The translations under genes were made by a program, and so were the position numbers. Shown here one piece after another: positions 8,497 through 17,629 of a DNA stretch of 39,136 bases (position 1 is the stretch's first letter; each line of letters starts with the position of its first letter). Origin of the DNA: Bacteroidales bacterium (GTDB taxonomy: Bacteria; Bacteroidota; Bacteroidia; Bacteroidales; F082); contig JALNZT010000037.1 of assembly GCA_023229135.1 (NCBI GenBank), positions 1-39,136 of the forward strand, written 5' to 3'. Under the pieces are notes generated by a model. The model did not search any database, was not told the origin of the DNA, and saw only the letters and a list, made by a program, of their open reading frames with translations.

Positions 8497-9410
8497 GTTT
8501 ACGCATCAAGAAGCCTTTGTTGATTGTGCTTGTTTTTGGCCTTCTGCAGGGATGTAGCTGGCAAAATAAATCATCGGTTCACGAACGTTTGTTCCCTGAA
8601 AAGGCTGATACCACTGATTTACTCGTACTGCCAACTTCCACCACCAAAGAATATCGGCAGCAGTTGATCAATCAGGAAGTTTTATTGGAAAATAACCAAA
8701 AACGTTATCGCGGGATAGAATCTGTGCCGCAGGATTTTGACGATTTCCGATTTCAAAACCTGGACGGAGTGCAGTGGCAGAATGTTTCTGTGAAGTATGG
8801 AGATTTCCGGGGAACGAGCCTACGGACGGCCATTGCCAATGGTGGCAACTTCTCCCATTCAGATTTTCGGCTGGCCGATTTACGTTGGTCGGCCTTTAGT
8901 GAGACGAAAATGAACAACTGCAATTTCTCACAGGCTACGCTTTTTCGAACCGCTGTGAATGATGCTGTGCTTGATTCAAGTGATTTCAGAGGGTCAAATA
9001 TGTTTGGCATCAAAGGCCATCGCTCCTCTTTTCGCTATGCCGATTTTAGCAATGCGCTGATGAAAGAATCAGAGCTGACAGACGCTGATTTTTCATACAG
9101 CAAAGCCATCAAAGTGAAGTTTATTATCACTGTTTTCTCCGGATCACGCTTTGATTCAGCTGATTACAGCTATTCCGATTTTACGGGTGCAGGCCTCGAA
9201 ACTTGTAGCTTTCAGTATGCACGCCTGCATCATGTCTCTTTTAAAGGCGCACACTTGCAGGAAGCCAGTTTTAGAAATGCCGACCTCAAGGATGTGGAGT
9301 TTTTTGCCGCTGAGCTGGCCGAGACAGATTTTCGTGATGCGTTAAATATTCCGGAAACTTTGTTGCCTTTTATCGATGAAGAAGGCTTTGCCACAGGAGT
9401 TGTCTATTAG
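8493..9410 (+). CDS. Pentapeptide-repeat lipoprotein coupled to nosY
   Basis: This is a 305-residue predicted lipoprotein: basic N-terminus, hydrophobic core and lipobox LLQGC (Cys21). After a polar linker (22-80), pentapeptide repeats of the A(D/N)LxF type run from about residue 85 to 290, for example FRGTSL, FSHSDF, FRLADL, FRYADF, DADFSYS and FRNADL. These form a right-handed quadrilateral beta-helix. Well-known relatives such as MfpA and Qnr are cytoplasmic gyrase mimics, but the lipobox puts this protein outside the inner membrane. The 4-nt overlap with nosY implies co-translation. No role in N2O reduction is established for it that I know of; a scaffold or partner of NosD, itself a beta-helix, is only a guess. 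Confidence 0.85.
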   Translation: MSLRIKKPLLIVLVFGLLQGCSWQNKSSVHERLFPEKADTTDLLVLPTSTTKEYRQQLINQEVLLENNQKRYRGIESVPQDFDDFRFQNLDGVQWQNVSVKYGDFRGTSLRTAIANGGNFSHSDFRLADLRWSAFSETKMNNCNFSQATLFRTAVNDAVLDSSDFRGSNMFGIKGHRSSFRYADFSNALMKESELTDADFSYSKAIKVKFIITVFSGSRFDSADYSYSDFTGAGLETCSFQYARLHHVSFKGAHLQEASFRNADLKDVEFFAAELAETDFRDALNIPETLLPFIDEEGFATGVVY

Positions 9411-9489
9411 AAAAAATAGTTGCAGCAAGAGATGGATAAATCATAAAAGTATCCAAAAACCTGGATATAAGTGTTTTAAATTATTTATA

Positions 9490-10140
9490 ATGAAGCAGAT
9501 AAGTGAAGATAATAAACGAAAAAGCTGGCATATAATAACGCTTGTATTTGGTGCTATTTTGCTGCTTTCGGGCAGTTTTCCTGCTGATAAAAATCCGGAA
9601 GCGGGAAAAGGACAGGAGCAGGTTTTTGTGATTGACGAAACCCAAAGTCGTATTTTTTGGCGTGTGGATGCGCATAACGGCATCATTCCACTTTGCGAGG
9701 GAGAGTTAGTGATGCAGGGCAACGCGCTTATTGACGCGCAGTTCAGGGTGTGCATGGACAGCCTCCGCAACCTCGATATCGACTATCACCTGATGAAATC
9801 AGTATTTGAAAACACCATCAAGTCAAAAGAAATTTTCCATACCGAGCGTTTCCCGTATGCTTATTTTAAGCTTTGTTGCAGCGAAAAGTCTGGCAACGAC
9901 AGCCTGCTGTTAGCCGGTGATCTGGTGATTAAAGACATCGAAAACTGTATCCGTTTCAACACTTTTTTTCAGCAGACGGGAGATTCAATCCAGGCAAATA
10001 CCGACACCATAAATATAGACCGCACAAATTGGGGCATTTTTGCCATGACAAAAAAATACCGTACCAGTGAGAGCAGTTATCTTGTGAGCGACACCATACA
10101 GTTTCAAATAAAATTATCCGGAAAATTGAAGGATTTATAA
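9490..10140 (+). CDS. YceI-like protein with N-terminal membrane signal
   Basis: This is a 216-residue protein. The ATG at 9490 is preferred to an in-frame ATG at 9376, which would overlap the preceding gene and delay the hydrophobic segment. Residues 13-30 form a signal or anchor. The mature part follows the YceI beta-barrel pattern: a start strand with FVIDETQSRIFWRVD, GELVMQG, then the LMKSVF-NTIKSKEIFHTERFPYAYFKL block, then AGDLVIKDIE. YceI proteins bind polyisoprenoids such as isoprenoid quinones in the periplasm; lying between nos and a quinol-oxidising complex this is suggestive only. The usual H-S-x-I-x-F-x-V-x-H opening is changed here, so ligand specificity may differ. It lies 79 nt after the lipoprotein gene. 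Confidence 0.75.
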   Translation: MKQISEDNKRKSWHIITLVFGAILLLSGSFPADKNPEAGKGQEQVFVIDETQSRIFWRVDAHNGIIPLCEGELVMQGNALIDAQFRVCMDSLRNLDIDYHLMKSVFENTIKSKEIFHTERFPYAYFKLCCSEKSGNDSLLLAGDLVIKDIENCIRFNTFFQQTGDSIQANTDTINIDRTNWGIFAMTKKYRTSESSYLVSDTIQFQIKLSGKLKDL

Positions 10141-10227
10141 GTAACTGTTATAGCACAAGTTAGCAGACGTACAAGTCAAATGTTAATAAAACATAATAAA
10201 ATTTCGGTAAAGAGATGCTAAAATAGC

Positions 10228-10256
10228 TTGTTTCAAATATTTTTTTAATAGATTTG
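10228..10256 (+). promoter_or_regulatory. Candidate Bacteroidota promoter for the ACIII (act) operon
   Basis: A TTG element at 10228-10230 lies 18 nt upstream of TAGATTTG (10249-10256), matching the TAnnTTTG -7 element recognised by the Bacteroidota primary sigma factor. Transcription would start near 10263, about 80 nt before the preferred actA ATG. Confidence 0.6.
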
Positions 10257-10340
10257 CCCTGATTTTGAAGACAACTTCAGCAATAGCCAAATTAACTTGT
10301 GAAAAATAGTTTTGAATCTACCACCATCAGTATATCTATT

Positions 10341-11549
10341 ATGACGCGTACTTTATTTACCTTGCAGGGAAACCTTCGGAAAATGATAGTCCTTGGCTTA
10401 ATGGGCTTGATATTATCAGTTTTTAATTACGTCAACGCCCAAACGCCGGAAGCCGAGAAAAATTTTCAACAATGTAAGGCCTGTCACAATATCGACGGGC
10501 CAAAGCTAATTGGACCAAGTCTGGCCGGCATCACTGAGCGCCTTGATACGGCTTACCTAATCCGCTTTATTCGCAACAGTGGCGAGTTGATCCAATCCGG
10601 TGATGAATATGCCGTGGCTCTTTTTAAGGAATACAACAACATCCCGATGCCGCCGCATGACCTTACTGATGAACAGATTATCGACATTTTGGCCTATATC
10701 GAAAATGACGGAAAGGTGGCTGATGAATACCTCGCTCAGATGGAAGACGCTGCAGGTGGAGAGGCGGAAGCAGCTGCCCAACGACAAGCAGAGCTCAAAG
10801 ATCGCGACCTGAAAATGGCTGCTATGGAAAGGGATGCGAACAGAAATTTCGGTACAACATTTCTAATTACCCTGGTTATTCTACTCGTTAGCCTGTTTGA
10901 TCTTTTTGTTACCAAAGTAATTAAAGCCACCTTTGTGCATAAAATCGTGGTGCTTGTAGCACTGATAGTTATTGGCGAGGTCGTTTACAAAGAAGCTGCG
11001 GCACTTGGACGTCAGCAGTATTATCAGCCGGAACAACCAATTTGGTTCTCACACGAAATTCACGCCACTCAAAACGATATCGACTGTTTGTATTGCCACT
11101 CCTCAGCCGAGGACAGCAAAAGTGCCGGCATTCCTTCAACCAATGTATGCATGAACTGCCACAATGTGGTGCGCAAGGGAACAATCACCGGTACAACCGA
11201 AATAGATAAAATTTATGAAGCATGGAACTCGGGCACTCCTGTAGAATGGATCAGGGTGCATAACCTGCCCGATCATGTGTATTTTAATCATTCACAGCAT
11301 GTTAACTCAGGCAAGCTGGACTGTGCACAATGCCATGGCGAGGTGGAAAAAATGGATGTTGTAATGCAGGTTGAAGACTTGAGTATGGGATGGTGCCTCG
11401 ACTGTCATCGGACAACAGAAGTGCAATTTGCTGACAATGATTTCTTTAAGTCTTACGAAAGAATGCATGAGCAATTCAAAAACGGAAAAGTGAAGAAAGT
11501 TACCGCTGATATGCTTGGCGGCGGCGATTGTATGAAGTGTCATTATTAA
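10341..11549 (+). CDS. actA: ActA, multihaem cytochrome c subunit of ACIII with an extra monohaem domain
   Basis: This is a 402-residue c-type cytochrome if the ATG at 10341 is used; a GTG at 10299 would add 14 residues. A signal sequence (residues 15-34) precedes a monohaem domain with C45KACH49 and probable Met103 ligand. Then come a charged, Ala-rich linker, two hydrophobic segments (172-193 and 199-215) and the ActA core with five CxxCH sites at 249, 270, 328, 352 and 397. ActA gathers electrons from ActB and passes them to ActE or other periplasmic cytochromes. The five-haem core is the family norm; the leading haem domain is an addition. First gene of a six-gene act operon. Confidence 0.92.
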   Translation: MTRTLFTLQGNLRKMIVLGLMGLILSVFNYVNAQTPEAEKNFQQCKACHNIDGPKLIGPSLAGITERLDTAYLIRFIRNSGELIQSGDEYAVALFKEYNNIPMPPHDLTDEQIIDILAYIENDGKVADEYLAQMEDAAGGEAEAAAQRQAELKDRDLKMAAMERDANRNFGTTFLITLVILLVSLFDLFVTKVIKATFVHKIVVLVALIVIGEVVYKEAAALGRQQYYQPEQPIWFSHEIHATQNDIDCLYCHSSAEDSKSAGIPSTNVCMNCHNVVRKGTITGTTEIDKIYEAWNSGTPVEWIRVHNLPDHVYFNHSQHVNSGKLDCAQCHGEVEKMDVVMQVEDLSMGWCLDCHRTTEVQFADNDFFKSYERMHEQFKNGKVKKVTADMLGGGDCMKCHY

Positions 11550-11573
11550 TCTAATTCAGTTAAGCAAGTCACA

Positions 11574-14546
11574 ATGGAACCAAAATATTTCAGAAGTCTC
11601 GAAGAGCTAAAAATAGATACCAGAGAGGAAACCGATAAAAAACCTGCGGGCGACCGACAGTCTATCTTTGAAATGCAACAAGAACTCAAGAAAGCAACCA
11701 CGGCCACACGCCGCGATTTCTTAAAAGTTTTTGGATTTACGGTGGCCTCAGCTGCTATTGCCTCAAGCTGTGAACAGCCTGTGCGCAAAGCAATTCCCCT
11801 ACTTATACAGCCTGAAGAAATTGTGCCTGGCAAAGCCAGCTATTATGCTTCAACATTCTTTGATGGCATTGACTATTGTCCTATCATTGTAAAAGTGAGG
11901 GATGGTCGCCCGATTAAAATCGAAGGCAACAAGCTCTCAAGCCTTACCCAAGGCGCTACCAACGCACGCACTCAAGCCGCAATACTTGGCATATACGATA
12001 ACGCACGCTTTAAGGAACCCAAAGCAAAAGGTTCGGCGAGCAGCTGGCAGGAAGTTGATGAAGCAATTGTAAATCAACTCGATGCAATCAAAGCAAAAGG
12101 CGGAAAAGTAGTGCTGCTAACTGGAAGTGTCATCAGCCCTTCTACTTTGCTGCTTATTGATGAGTTTTTAGCAAAATATCCGGGCGAGCATATCACGTAT
12201 GATGTGCTCTCGGCCTCTGCCATACGTGAAGCCAATAAAAAAACTTTCGGAAAAGCATTCGTCCCTTCCTATCAGTTTGACAAAGCTGAAGTGATTGTTG
12301 GCTTTGATGCAGATTTCCTTGGTAGCTGGCTCAATCCTATTGAGTTTACCAAACAATACAGCAAAAACAGAAAACTTACTGACGGACAGAAAAAAATGTC
12401 GCGTCATATTCACCTGGAAGGTGCCATGTCGATCACCGGAACCAATGCCGATGAGCGTATTCAGCTGCATCCTGCCCAGGAAAAAGAAACGATTGCAGCC
12501 TTATATTATGAACTGGAACAACTGAATGGCAGCGCAAACACCAAAAGTATCAGCAGCCCTGTTGATGTAAAGAAAATTGCTAAAGAGCTATACGGCAAAC
12601 GCGGCAAAGCACTTGTGTTAGCAGGCACCAACGATCCGGAGTCGCAACTGATGATCAACGGCATCAATGAAATTTTGAACAGCTTTGGCAACACCATCTT
12701 AACAGATGTTGAGCTGAAACTCAGAAAAGGTGACGATGCCGAGATGACTCGCTTAGTTGATGAGATGAACAGCGGATCAGTTGATGGCTTGTTCCTTTTC
12801 GATGTTAATCCCGCCTACGACTATCCGCAAAAAGATAAATTTATAAGTGGTCTTCAAAAGGTTGGACTCAAAGTAGCTCTTCCTATTTATGAAGAAGAAA
12901 CTGCTGCACTGGTTGACTATATCTGTCCTGACCATCATTTCCTGGAAACCTGGAACGATGCGGAAGTGAAAACAGGTTTTTACAGCCTCGGCCAGCCTAC
13001 TATCCGTCCGATTTTTAACACGCGGGCATCACAATCGAGCCTGCTTAAATGGCTTGGAAAAGATACCGATTACCGCGCTTATGTACAGGCTTATTGGGAA
13101 AATAACCTTATGGCTATGTCAGATAGCTTGACTTTCAGATCATTCTGGAATAAAAAAGTACATGACGGTATTTTCGAATCTGGCAGAAAAGAAAAAGCGG
13201 TAGCATCCTTTGATGCCAGCACAGCTTTGGCGGCACAAAATGCAGTGCAAGCCGGTGATGCTAACCAAATAAGTCTGGTTATTTTTCCTAACGTTGCTGT
13301 GGGAACCGGTAAACACGCAAACAATCCCTGGCTACAAGAGCTTCCCGATCCGGTGAGCAAAGCCTGCTGGGATAACTATGTCGCCATTTCGCCTAAACTG
13401 GCAAATGAACTTGGACTTAAAGACTATGATACCGTTGATGTGGCAGGAATTGGCATGCTGCCTATACTGTTGCAACCCGGACATGAGTATAAAACACTCT
13501 CCGTTGCGATGGGTTATGGCCGCGAAAAGGCTGGGATTCCCGCAACAGGTGTTGGTAAAAATGTTTTTGGCCAAATTGAATTGTTTCAGGATAACAGGCA
13601 GTTTGTCAAGAATAATATAGCTATCGAAAAGCTGGGAGGCACTTATGAAGTAGCGCGCACCCAAGCTCACCACACCATGGAGGGCAGAGAGCTTGTAAGA
13701 GAAACTACACTGGCAGATTATAAAGAAAACCCGATCTCAGGAAACGAAGTCAGGGAAGAAATTAAGAAGCACCTTAAGTCGCTTTATCCAAAACGTACCT
13801 ATGACGGTTTCCATTGGGGAATGGCTGTTGACCTGAATAGCTGCACCGGCTGTAATGCCTGTGTTGTAGCTTGTTCAGTAGAAAACAACGTGCCGGTTGT
13901 AGGCAAAGAGCAGGTGCTGATGGCACGCGAAATGCACTGGATTAGAATAGACCGCTATTATAAAGGTGACGAAAATAATCCGGAGGTGGTTCGCCAGCCC
14001 GTAACTTGTCAGCATTGTGATAATGCGCCCTGCGAAAACGTTTGTCCGGTAGCTGCTACCACGCACAGCAACGAAGGCCTTAACCAAATGGCCTACAACC
14101 GCTGTATCGGCACGCGTTATTGTAACAATAACTGTCCTTACAAAGTGCGTCGCTTTAACTTCTTCGATTATAACGGCGCCGATGCTATAAAAGGAAACCG
14201 TCAGGATCCTACTGAAATGACTACAGACCTGCGTCGTTTGGTATTAAATCCAGATGTTACTGTTAGGGCGAAAGGTGTTATCGAGAAATGTTCTTTCTGC
14301 GTTCAGCGCATCCAGGATAAAAAATTACAGGCGAAGAACGAAAGCAGACAACTGCGTGACGGCGAAGTTGTTCCAGCTTGTGCACAGGCCTGTCCTTCTG
14401 AAGCAATTGTTTTTGGAAACCTGAATGATAAAGAAAGCCAGATTTCAAAACATTTTGCTGACGAGCGTAACTATCACCTGCTCGAAGAGCTGCACACCTT
14501 GCCTTCAGTAGGTTATTTGACCAAAGTAAAAAACACAACCGTATAA
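11574..14546 (+). CDS. actB: ActB, fused molybdopterin-oxidoreductase-like and iron-sulfur subunit of ACIII
   Basis: This is a 990-residue protein. A twin-arginine motif TRRDFLKVFGF (44-54) is followed by a lipobox-like AIASSC (Cys66), suggesting a Tat-exported lipoprotein as in ACIII of Flavobacterium. Residues about 75-720 form a MopB-like domain, which in ACIII carries no molybdenum cofactor. The C-terminal ferredoxin domain holds four Cys groups starting at C757 (CTGCNAC), C812 (CQHC-x-x-x-x-C), CIGTRYCNNNCP and CSFC with CAQACP; the family has three [4Fe-4S] and one [3Fe-4S] cluster. It takes electrons from ActC quinol oxidation and gives them to ActA. Length and fusion are normal for ACIII. 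Confidence 0.94.
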   Translation: MEPKYFRSLEELKIDTREETDKKPAGDRQSIFEMQQELKKATTATRRDFLKVFGFTVASAAIASSCEQPVRKAIPLLIQPEEIVPGKASYYASTFFDGIDYCPIIVKVRDGRPIKIEGNKLSSLTQGATNARTQAAILGIYDNARFKEPKAKGSASSWQEVDEAIVNQLDAIKAKGGKVVLLTGSVISPSTLLLIDEFLAKYPGEHITYDVLSASAIREANKKTFGKAFVPSYQFDKAEVIVGFDADFLGSWLNPIEFTKQYSKNRKLTDGQKKMSRHIHLEGAMSITGTNADERIQLHPAQEKETIAALYYELEQLNGSANTKSISSPVDVKKIAKELYGKRGKALVLAGTNDPESQLMINGINEILNSFGNTILTDVELKLRKGDDAEMTRLVDEMNSGSVDGLFLFDVNPAYDYPQKDKFISGLQKVGLKVALPIYEEETAALVDYICPDHHFLETWNDAEVKTGFYSLGQPTIRPIFNTRASQSSLLKWLGKDTDYRAYVQAYWENNLMAMSDSLTFRSFWNKKVHDGIFESGRKEKAVASFDASTALAAQNAVQAGDANQISLVIFPNVAVGTGKHANNPWLQELPDPVSKACWDNYVAISPKLANELGLKDYDTVDVAGIGMLPILLQPGHEYKTLSVAMGYGREKAGIPATGVGKNVFGQIELFQDNRQFVKNNIAIEKLGGTYEVARTQAHHTMEGRELVRETTLADYKENPISGNEVREEIKKHLKSLYPKRTYDGFHWGMAVDLNSCTGCNACVVACSVENNVPVVGKEQVLMAREMHWIRIDRYYKGDENNPEVVRQPVTCQHCDNAPCENVCPVAATTHSNEGLNQMAYNRCIGTRYCNNNCPYKVRRFNFFDYNGADAIKGNRQDPTEMTTDLRRLVLNPDVTVRAKGVIEKCSFCVQRIQDKKLQAKNESRQLRDGEVVPACAQACPSEAIVFGNLNDKESQISKHFADERNYHLLEELHTLPSVGYLTKVKNTTV

Positions 14547-14562
14547 CTTAAACTTATCAGGA

Positions 14563-15933
14563 ATGTACGTATCTCCGATCAGAGAACCACTCATCAGAGG
14601 TGAGAAAGACTACAGCCAGGTTACTAAGGATATCCTGGCGCCCATGGCAGGCAAGCCCACCCGGTATTGGTATATGGGTATAACCTTGTCAAGTGCGGCA
14701 CTCCTTTTTGGCGCTTGGGCAACTTTTATGACCATGTATTATGGAATTGGAACATGGGGATTGAATAAAACAGTAGGATGGGGTTGGGACATCACCAACT
14801 TTGTCTGGTGGGTAGGTATCGGCCATGCCGGTACTTTTATCTCAGCTATCTTGTTGCTGTTTAGGCAGAAATGGAGAACAAGTATCAACAGATCTGCCGA
14901 GGCAATGACGCTGATTGCTGTTGCCTGCGCCGGATTTTTTCCGCTCATCCATATGGGGCGCCTCTTGCTAGGATTCTTTATTTTTCCGTATCCTAACACC
15001 CGGGCGCTTTGGGTAAACTTTAACTCACCTTTGTTGTGGGACGTTTTCGCCATCTCAACCTACCTATTGGTATCTTTGATTTTCTGGTACGTAGGATTGA
15101 TTCCTGACTTGGGAACGGTGCGTGACAAAGCCACAACAAAAATCCGCAAGGCCATCTATGGTTTCCTCAGCTTTGGCTGGACAGGCTCCGTAAAACAATG
15201 GTCGCGTCACGAAACAGTTTCCCTTATCTTAGCTGGATTAGCCGCTCCGCTGGTGCTTTCGGTGCATACCATTGTAAGTTTTGACTTTGCCACTTCTGTA
15301 ATTCCCGGCTGGCACACCACCATTTTCCCTCCATATTTTGTTTCTGGAGCGGTATTTAGCGGCTTTGCCATGGTGCTTACGCTACTTATCGTTGCACGAA
15401 AGGCCCTGGGTCTGGAAGAATATATTACAGTTAATCATATCGAGTCGATGAATAAGGTAATTATCCTCACCGGCTCAATTGTGGGAATAGCCTATATCAC
15501 CGAGTTTTTTATGGCTTGGTATTCGGGTGTTGAATACGAACAATATGCCTTTTTAAACAGAGCATTTGGGCCATACGCCTGGGCCTACTGGATTATGATG
15601 ACCTGTAACGTGGTTACGCCTCAGTTATTCTGGTTCAAGAAAATCCGTACAAGCGTCGTGGCTACTTTTATCATCTCCATTTTTGTAAATATTGGGATGT
15701 GGTTTGAACGCTTTGTGATTGTGGTAACCTCATTGCACCGCGACTTCTTGCCTTCGAGCTGGGTAATGTACAAACCATCTTTGGTAGAAGTAGGATTGTA
15801 TGTAGGAACACTCGGATTGTTCTTTACACTGTTTTTACTCTTTATCAGAGTGTTTCCGGTTATTGCCATCGCGGAAGTTAAGAGTGTGTTAAAATCGACA
15901 GGTTCTTTTAAAAAAACTGGCCACCATGAATAA
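14563..15933 (+). CDS. actC: ActC, NrfD/PsrC-like quinol-oxidising membrane subunit of ACIII
   Basis: This is a 456-residue NrfD-family polytopic protein with around ten membrane helices. The segment WWVGIGHAGTFISA near residue 88 carries the conserved Gly-His of this family, and other helices hold the usual polar and aromatic residues of the quinol pocket. ActC oxidises menaquinol at the periplasmic side and delivers electrons to the iron-sulfur clusters of ActB; it may also contribute to proton translocation. It starts 16 nt after actB and its end overlaps actD by 8 nt. A short basic C-terminal tail ends in HHE. Confidence 0.93.
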   Translation: MYVSPIREPLIRGEKDYSQVTKDILAPMAGKPTRYWYMGITLSSAALLFGAWATFMTMYYGIGTWGLNKTVGWGWDITNFVWWVGIGHAGTFISAILLLFRQKWRTSINRSAEAMTLIAVACAGFFPLIHMGRLLLGFFIFPYPNTRALWVNFNSPLLWDVFAISTYLLVSLIFWYVGLIPDLGTVRDKATTKIRKAIYGFLSFGWTGSVKQWSRHETVSLILAGLAAPLVLSVHTIVSFDFATSVIPGWHTTIFPPYFVSGAVFSGFAMVLTLLIVARKALGLEEYITVNHIESMNKVIILTGSIVGIAYITEFFMAWYSGVEYEQYAFLNRAFGPYAWAYWIMMTCNVVTPQLFWFKKIRTSVVATFIISIFVNIGMWFERFVIVVTSLHRDFLPSSWVMYKPSLVEVGLYVGTLGLFFTLFLLFIRVFPVIAIAEVKSVLKSTGSFKKTGHHE

Positions 15934-16438
15934 AAGTTATATTACTGCTTATTATACAGATGACGATGATTTGCTAAAGGGCATTCGTCAGCTTAAAGAG
16001 AAAGGTGTAGAAATCATTGATGTGATGACGCCCTTTCCGGTTCACGGATTAGATAAAGCAATTGGACTGCGCCGTTCACGCCTTTCGCGTGTTGCTTTCT
16101 GGGGCGGAACAATAGGCGCATTGATTGGGTTTTTCTTTCAGGCTTGGGTGTTTACAAAGGCTTATCCCCTCAATTTTGGTGGAAAGCCGTATCTGTCAGT
16201 ACCTTCTTTTATGCCCGTAGCTTTTGAGATGGCCGTGCTTTTTGCCGCTTTCTCAATCGTATTTGCTTATTTAATTTATTTTAAACTTACGCCGGGAGCT
16301 AAACCTGTTATACACGATGAGCGATCAACAGACGACCGTTTTTTGGTGGTGGTGAAAGCCGGTGAGCCAGGCGAATCAGCAAGTATTGAAAAAGCATTGT
16401 CTGAAGCCGGTGCTGAAGGAATTAAACTTAAAGCATAG
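15926..16438 (+). CDS. actD: ActD, small membrane subunit of ACIII (DUF3341)
   Basis: This is a 170-residue protein of the DUF3341 family. A cytoplasmic alpha/beta head (residues 1-48, with DDLLKGIRQLKEKGV) leads to a conserved MTPFPVHGLDKAIGLRRSRL stretch, then two membrane helices (about 55-75 and 97-117) and a C-terminal ferredoxin-fold-like tail. ActD is a structural subunit next to ActC without a cofactor. Overlap of 8 nt with actC suggests translational coupling. Confidence 0.92.
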   Translation: MNKSYITAYYTDDDDLLKGIRQLKEKGVEIIDVMTPFPVHGLDKAIGLRRSRLSRVAFWGGTIGALIGFFFQAWVFTKAYPLNFGGKPYLSVPSFMPVAFEMAVLFAAFSIVFAYLIYFKLTPGAKPVIHDERSTDDRFLVVVKAGEPGESASIEKALSEAGAEGIKLKA

Positions 16439-16450
16439 AAATTAGAAGCC

Positions 16451-17629
16451 ATGGAAAATATTACGTTTAAGTTAACAAAGAAATTAAAAACCATCGGATT
16501 TGTTATGGTGGCCATTGGCTTGCTGGCACTGGCTTATGGTTTTATTGCTGGGCTGGGAGGCGACCGTATCGTTGCCAACCTGCACCTGAACAGCTTTTAT
16601 TTTACCAGTCTTGGACTTATAGGCATGTTTTTCGTTGCCGTTCATGCCATCTCCGAGTCGGGCTGGCAGGTGAGCATGCAGCGGGTGGGCGAAGCCATGA
16701 GTTTGTTCATCCCAATTGGTGGAATTATCATGCTGCTCGTATTCGTCTTTGGCGGGATGCATCACCTGTTTGAATGGACACATACAGAACATCTTGATGA
16801 AATCTTATTGGGAAAAGTGGCCTACTTAAATCAGCCTTTCTTTTATGTGCGTTTTGCTGTTTTCTTTGCCGGCTGGACAGTGCTTGCCTGGATGATTCGC
16901 AAAACCTCACGGGAGCTGGATATTAATGGCGATATAAAATACTTTAATAAATTGCGCAAATATTCCGCTTTTTATGTCGTGTTTTTGGCCGTTTCAAGCG
17001 TTGTCTCTTCCTGGGACTGGCTGATGTCTATTGATGCACACTGGTTCAGTACCCTTTATGGCTGGTATGTATTTAGTAGTATGCTCGTTACGGGATTTTC
17101 AGTGATTGTTATTTTTACCTATATCCTCAAAAGAATGGGTTATATGCAGCATGTAAATGATGAGCATATCCATGATATGGGAAAATATATGTTTGCTCTC
17201 AGCATTTTCTGGGCTTACCTCTGGTTCTCGCAATATATGCTGATTTGGTATGCCAATATTCCGGAAGAAACAATCTATTTTTACGAACGTATCAAGCATT
17301 TTGATACCATATTCTACTGGAATCTAATCGTGAATTTCGCTATCCCGTTCTTGTTGCTGATGACCAGAAACTCCAAACGTGTTTCTTCTGTTGTTATCCC
17401 CGTTGCTGTGATTATATTTATTGGTCACTGGATGGATCTCTATCAGCTTATCATGCCAGGTGCTGTTGGTTACGAAGCCGCAGGAATTGGCTTCCTTGAA
17501 ATCGGCGTAACCATTGGGTTTACTGGCTTATTTATGCTTGTAACTTTCTTTGGTTTATCCAAAGTGCCACTGGTGCCAAAAAATCACCCTTTCTACGAAG
17601 AAAGCCTTCACTATCACACAAACTATTAA
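16451..17629 (+). CDS. actF: ActF, second polytopic membrane subunit of ACIII
   Basis: This is a 392-residue protein with about ten membrane helices, distantly related to ActC. Features typical of ActF include VFGGMHHLFEWTH near residue 98, the SSWDWLMSIDAHWFSTLYGWY block near 195 and GHWMDLYQL in the last third. ActF packs against ActC and is thought to help proton transfer rather than bind quinol. Its stop and the ActE start share one nucleotide (TAATG). In many act operons the monohaem actE gene comes before actF; here the order is reversed, so this gene follows actD directly. Confidence 0.9.
   Translation: MENITFKLTKKLKTIGFVMVAIGLLALAYGFIAGLGGDRIVANLHLNSFYFTSLGLIGMFFVAVHAISESGWQVSMQRVGEAMSLFIPIGGIIMLLVFVFGGMHHLFEWTHTEHLDEILLGKVAYLNQPFFYVRFAVFFAGWTVLAWMIRKTSRELDINGDIKYFNKLRKYSAFYVVFLAVSSVVSSWDWLMSIDAHWFSTLYGWYVFSSMLVTGFSVIVIFTYILKRMGYMQHVNDEHIHDMGKYMFALSIFWAYLWFSQYMLIWYANIPEETIYFYERIKHFDTIFYWNLIVNFAIPFLLLMTRNSKRVSSVVIPVAVIIFIGHWMDLYQLIMPGAVGYEAAGIGFLEIGVTIGFTGLFMLVTFFGLSKVPLVPKNHPFYEESLHYHTNY

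Noticed and set aside
9376..9489. N-terminal extension of the YceI-like protein
   Set aside because: It overlaps the lipoprotein gene and moves the signal segment far from the N-terminus.
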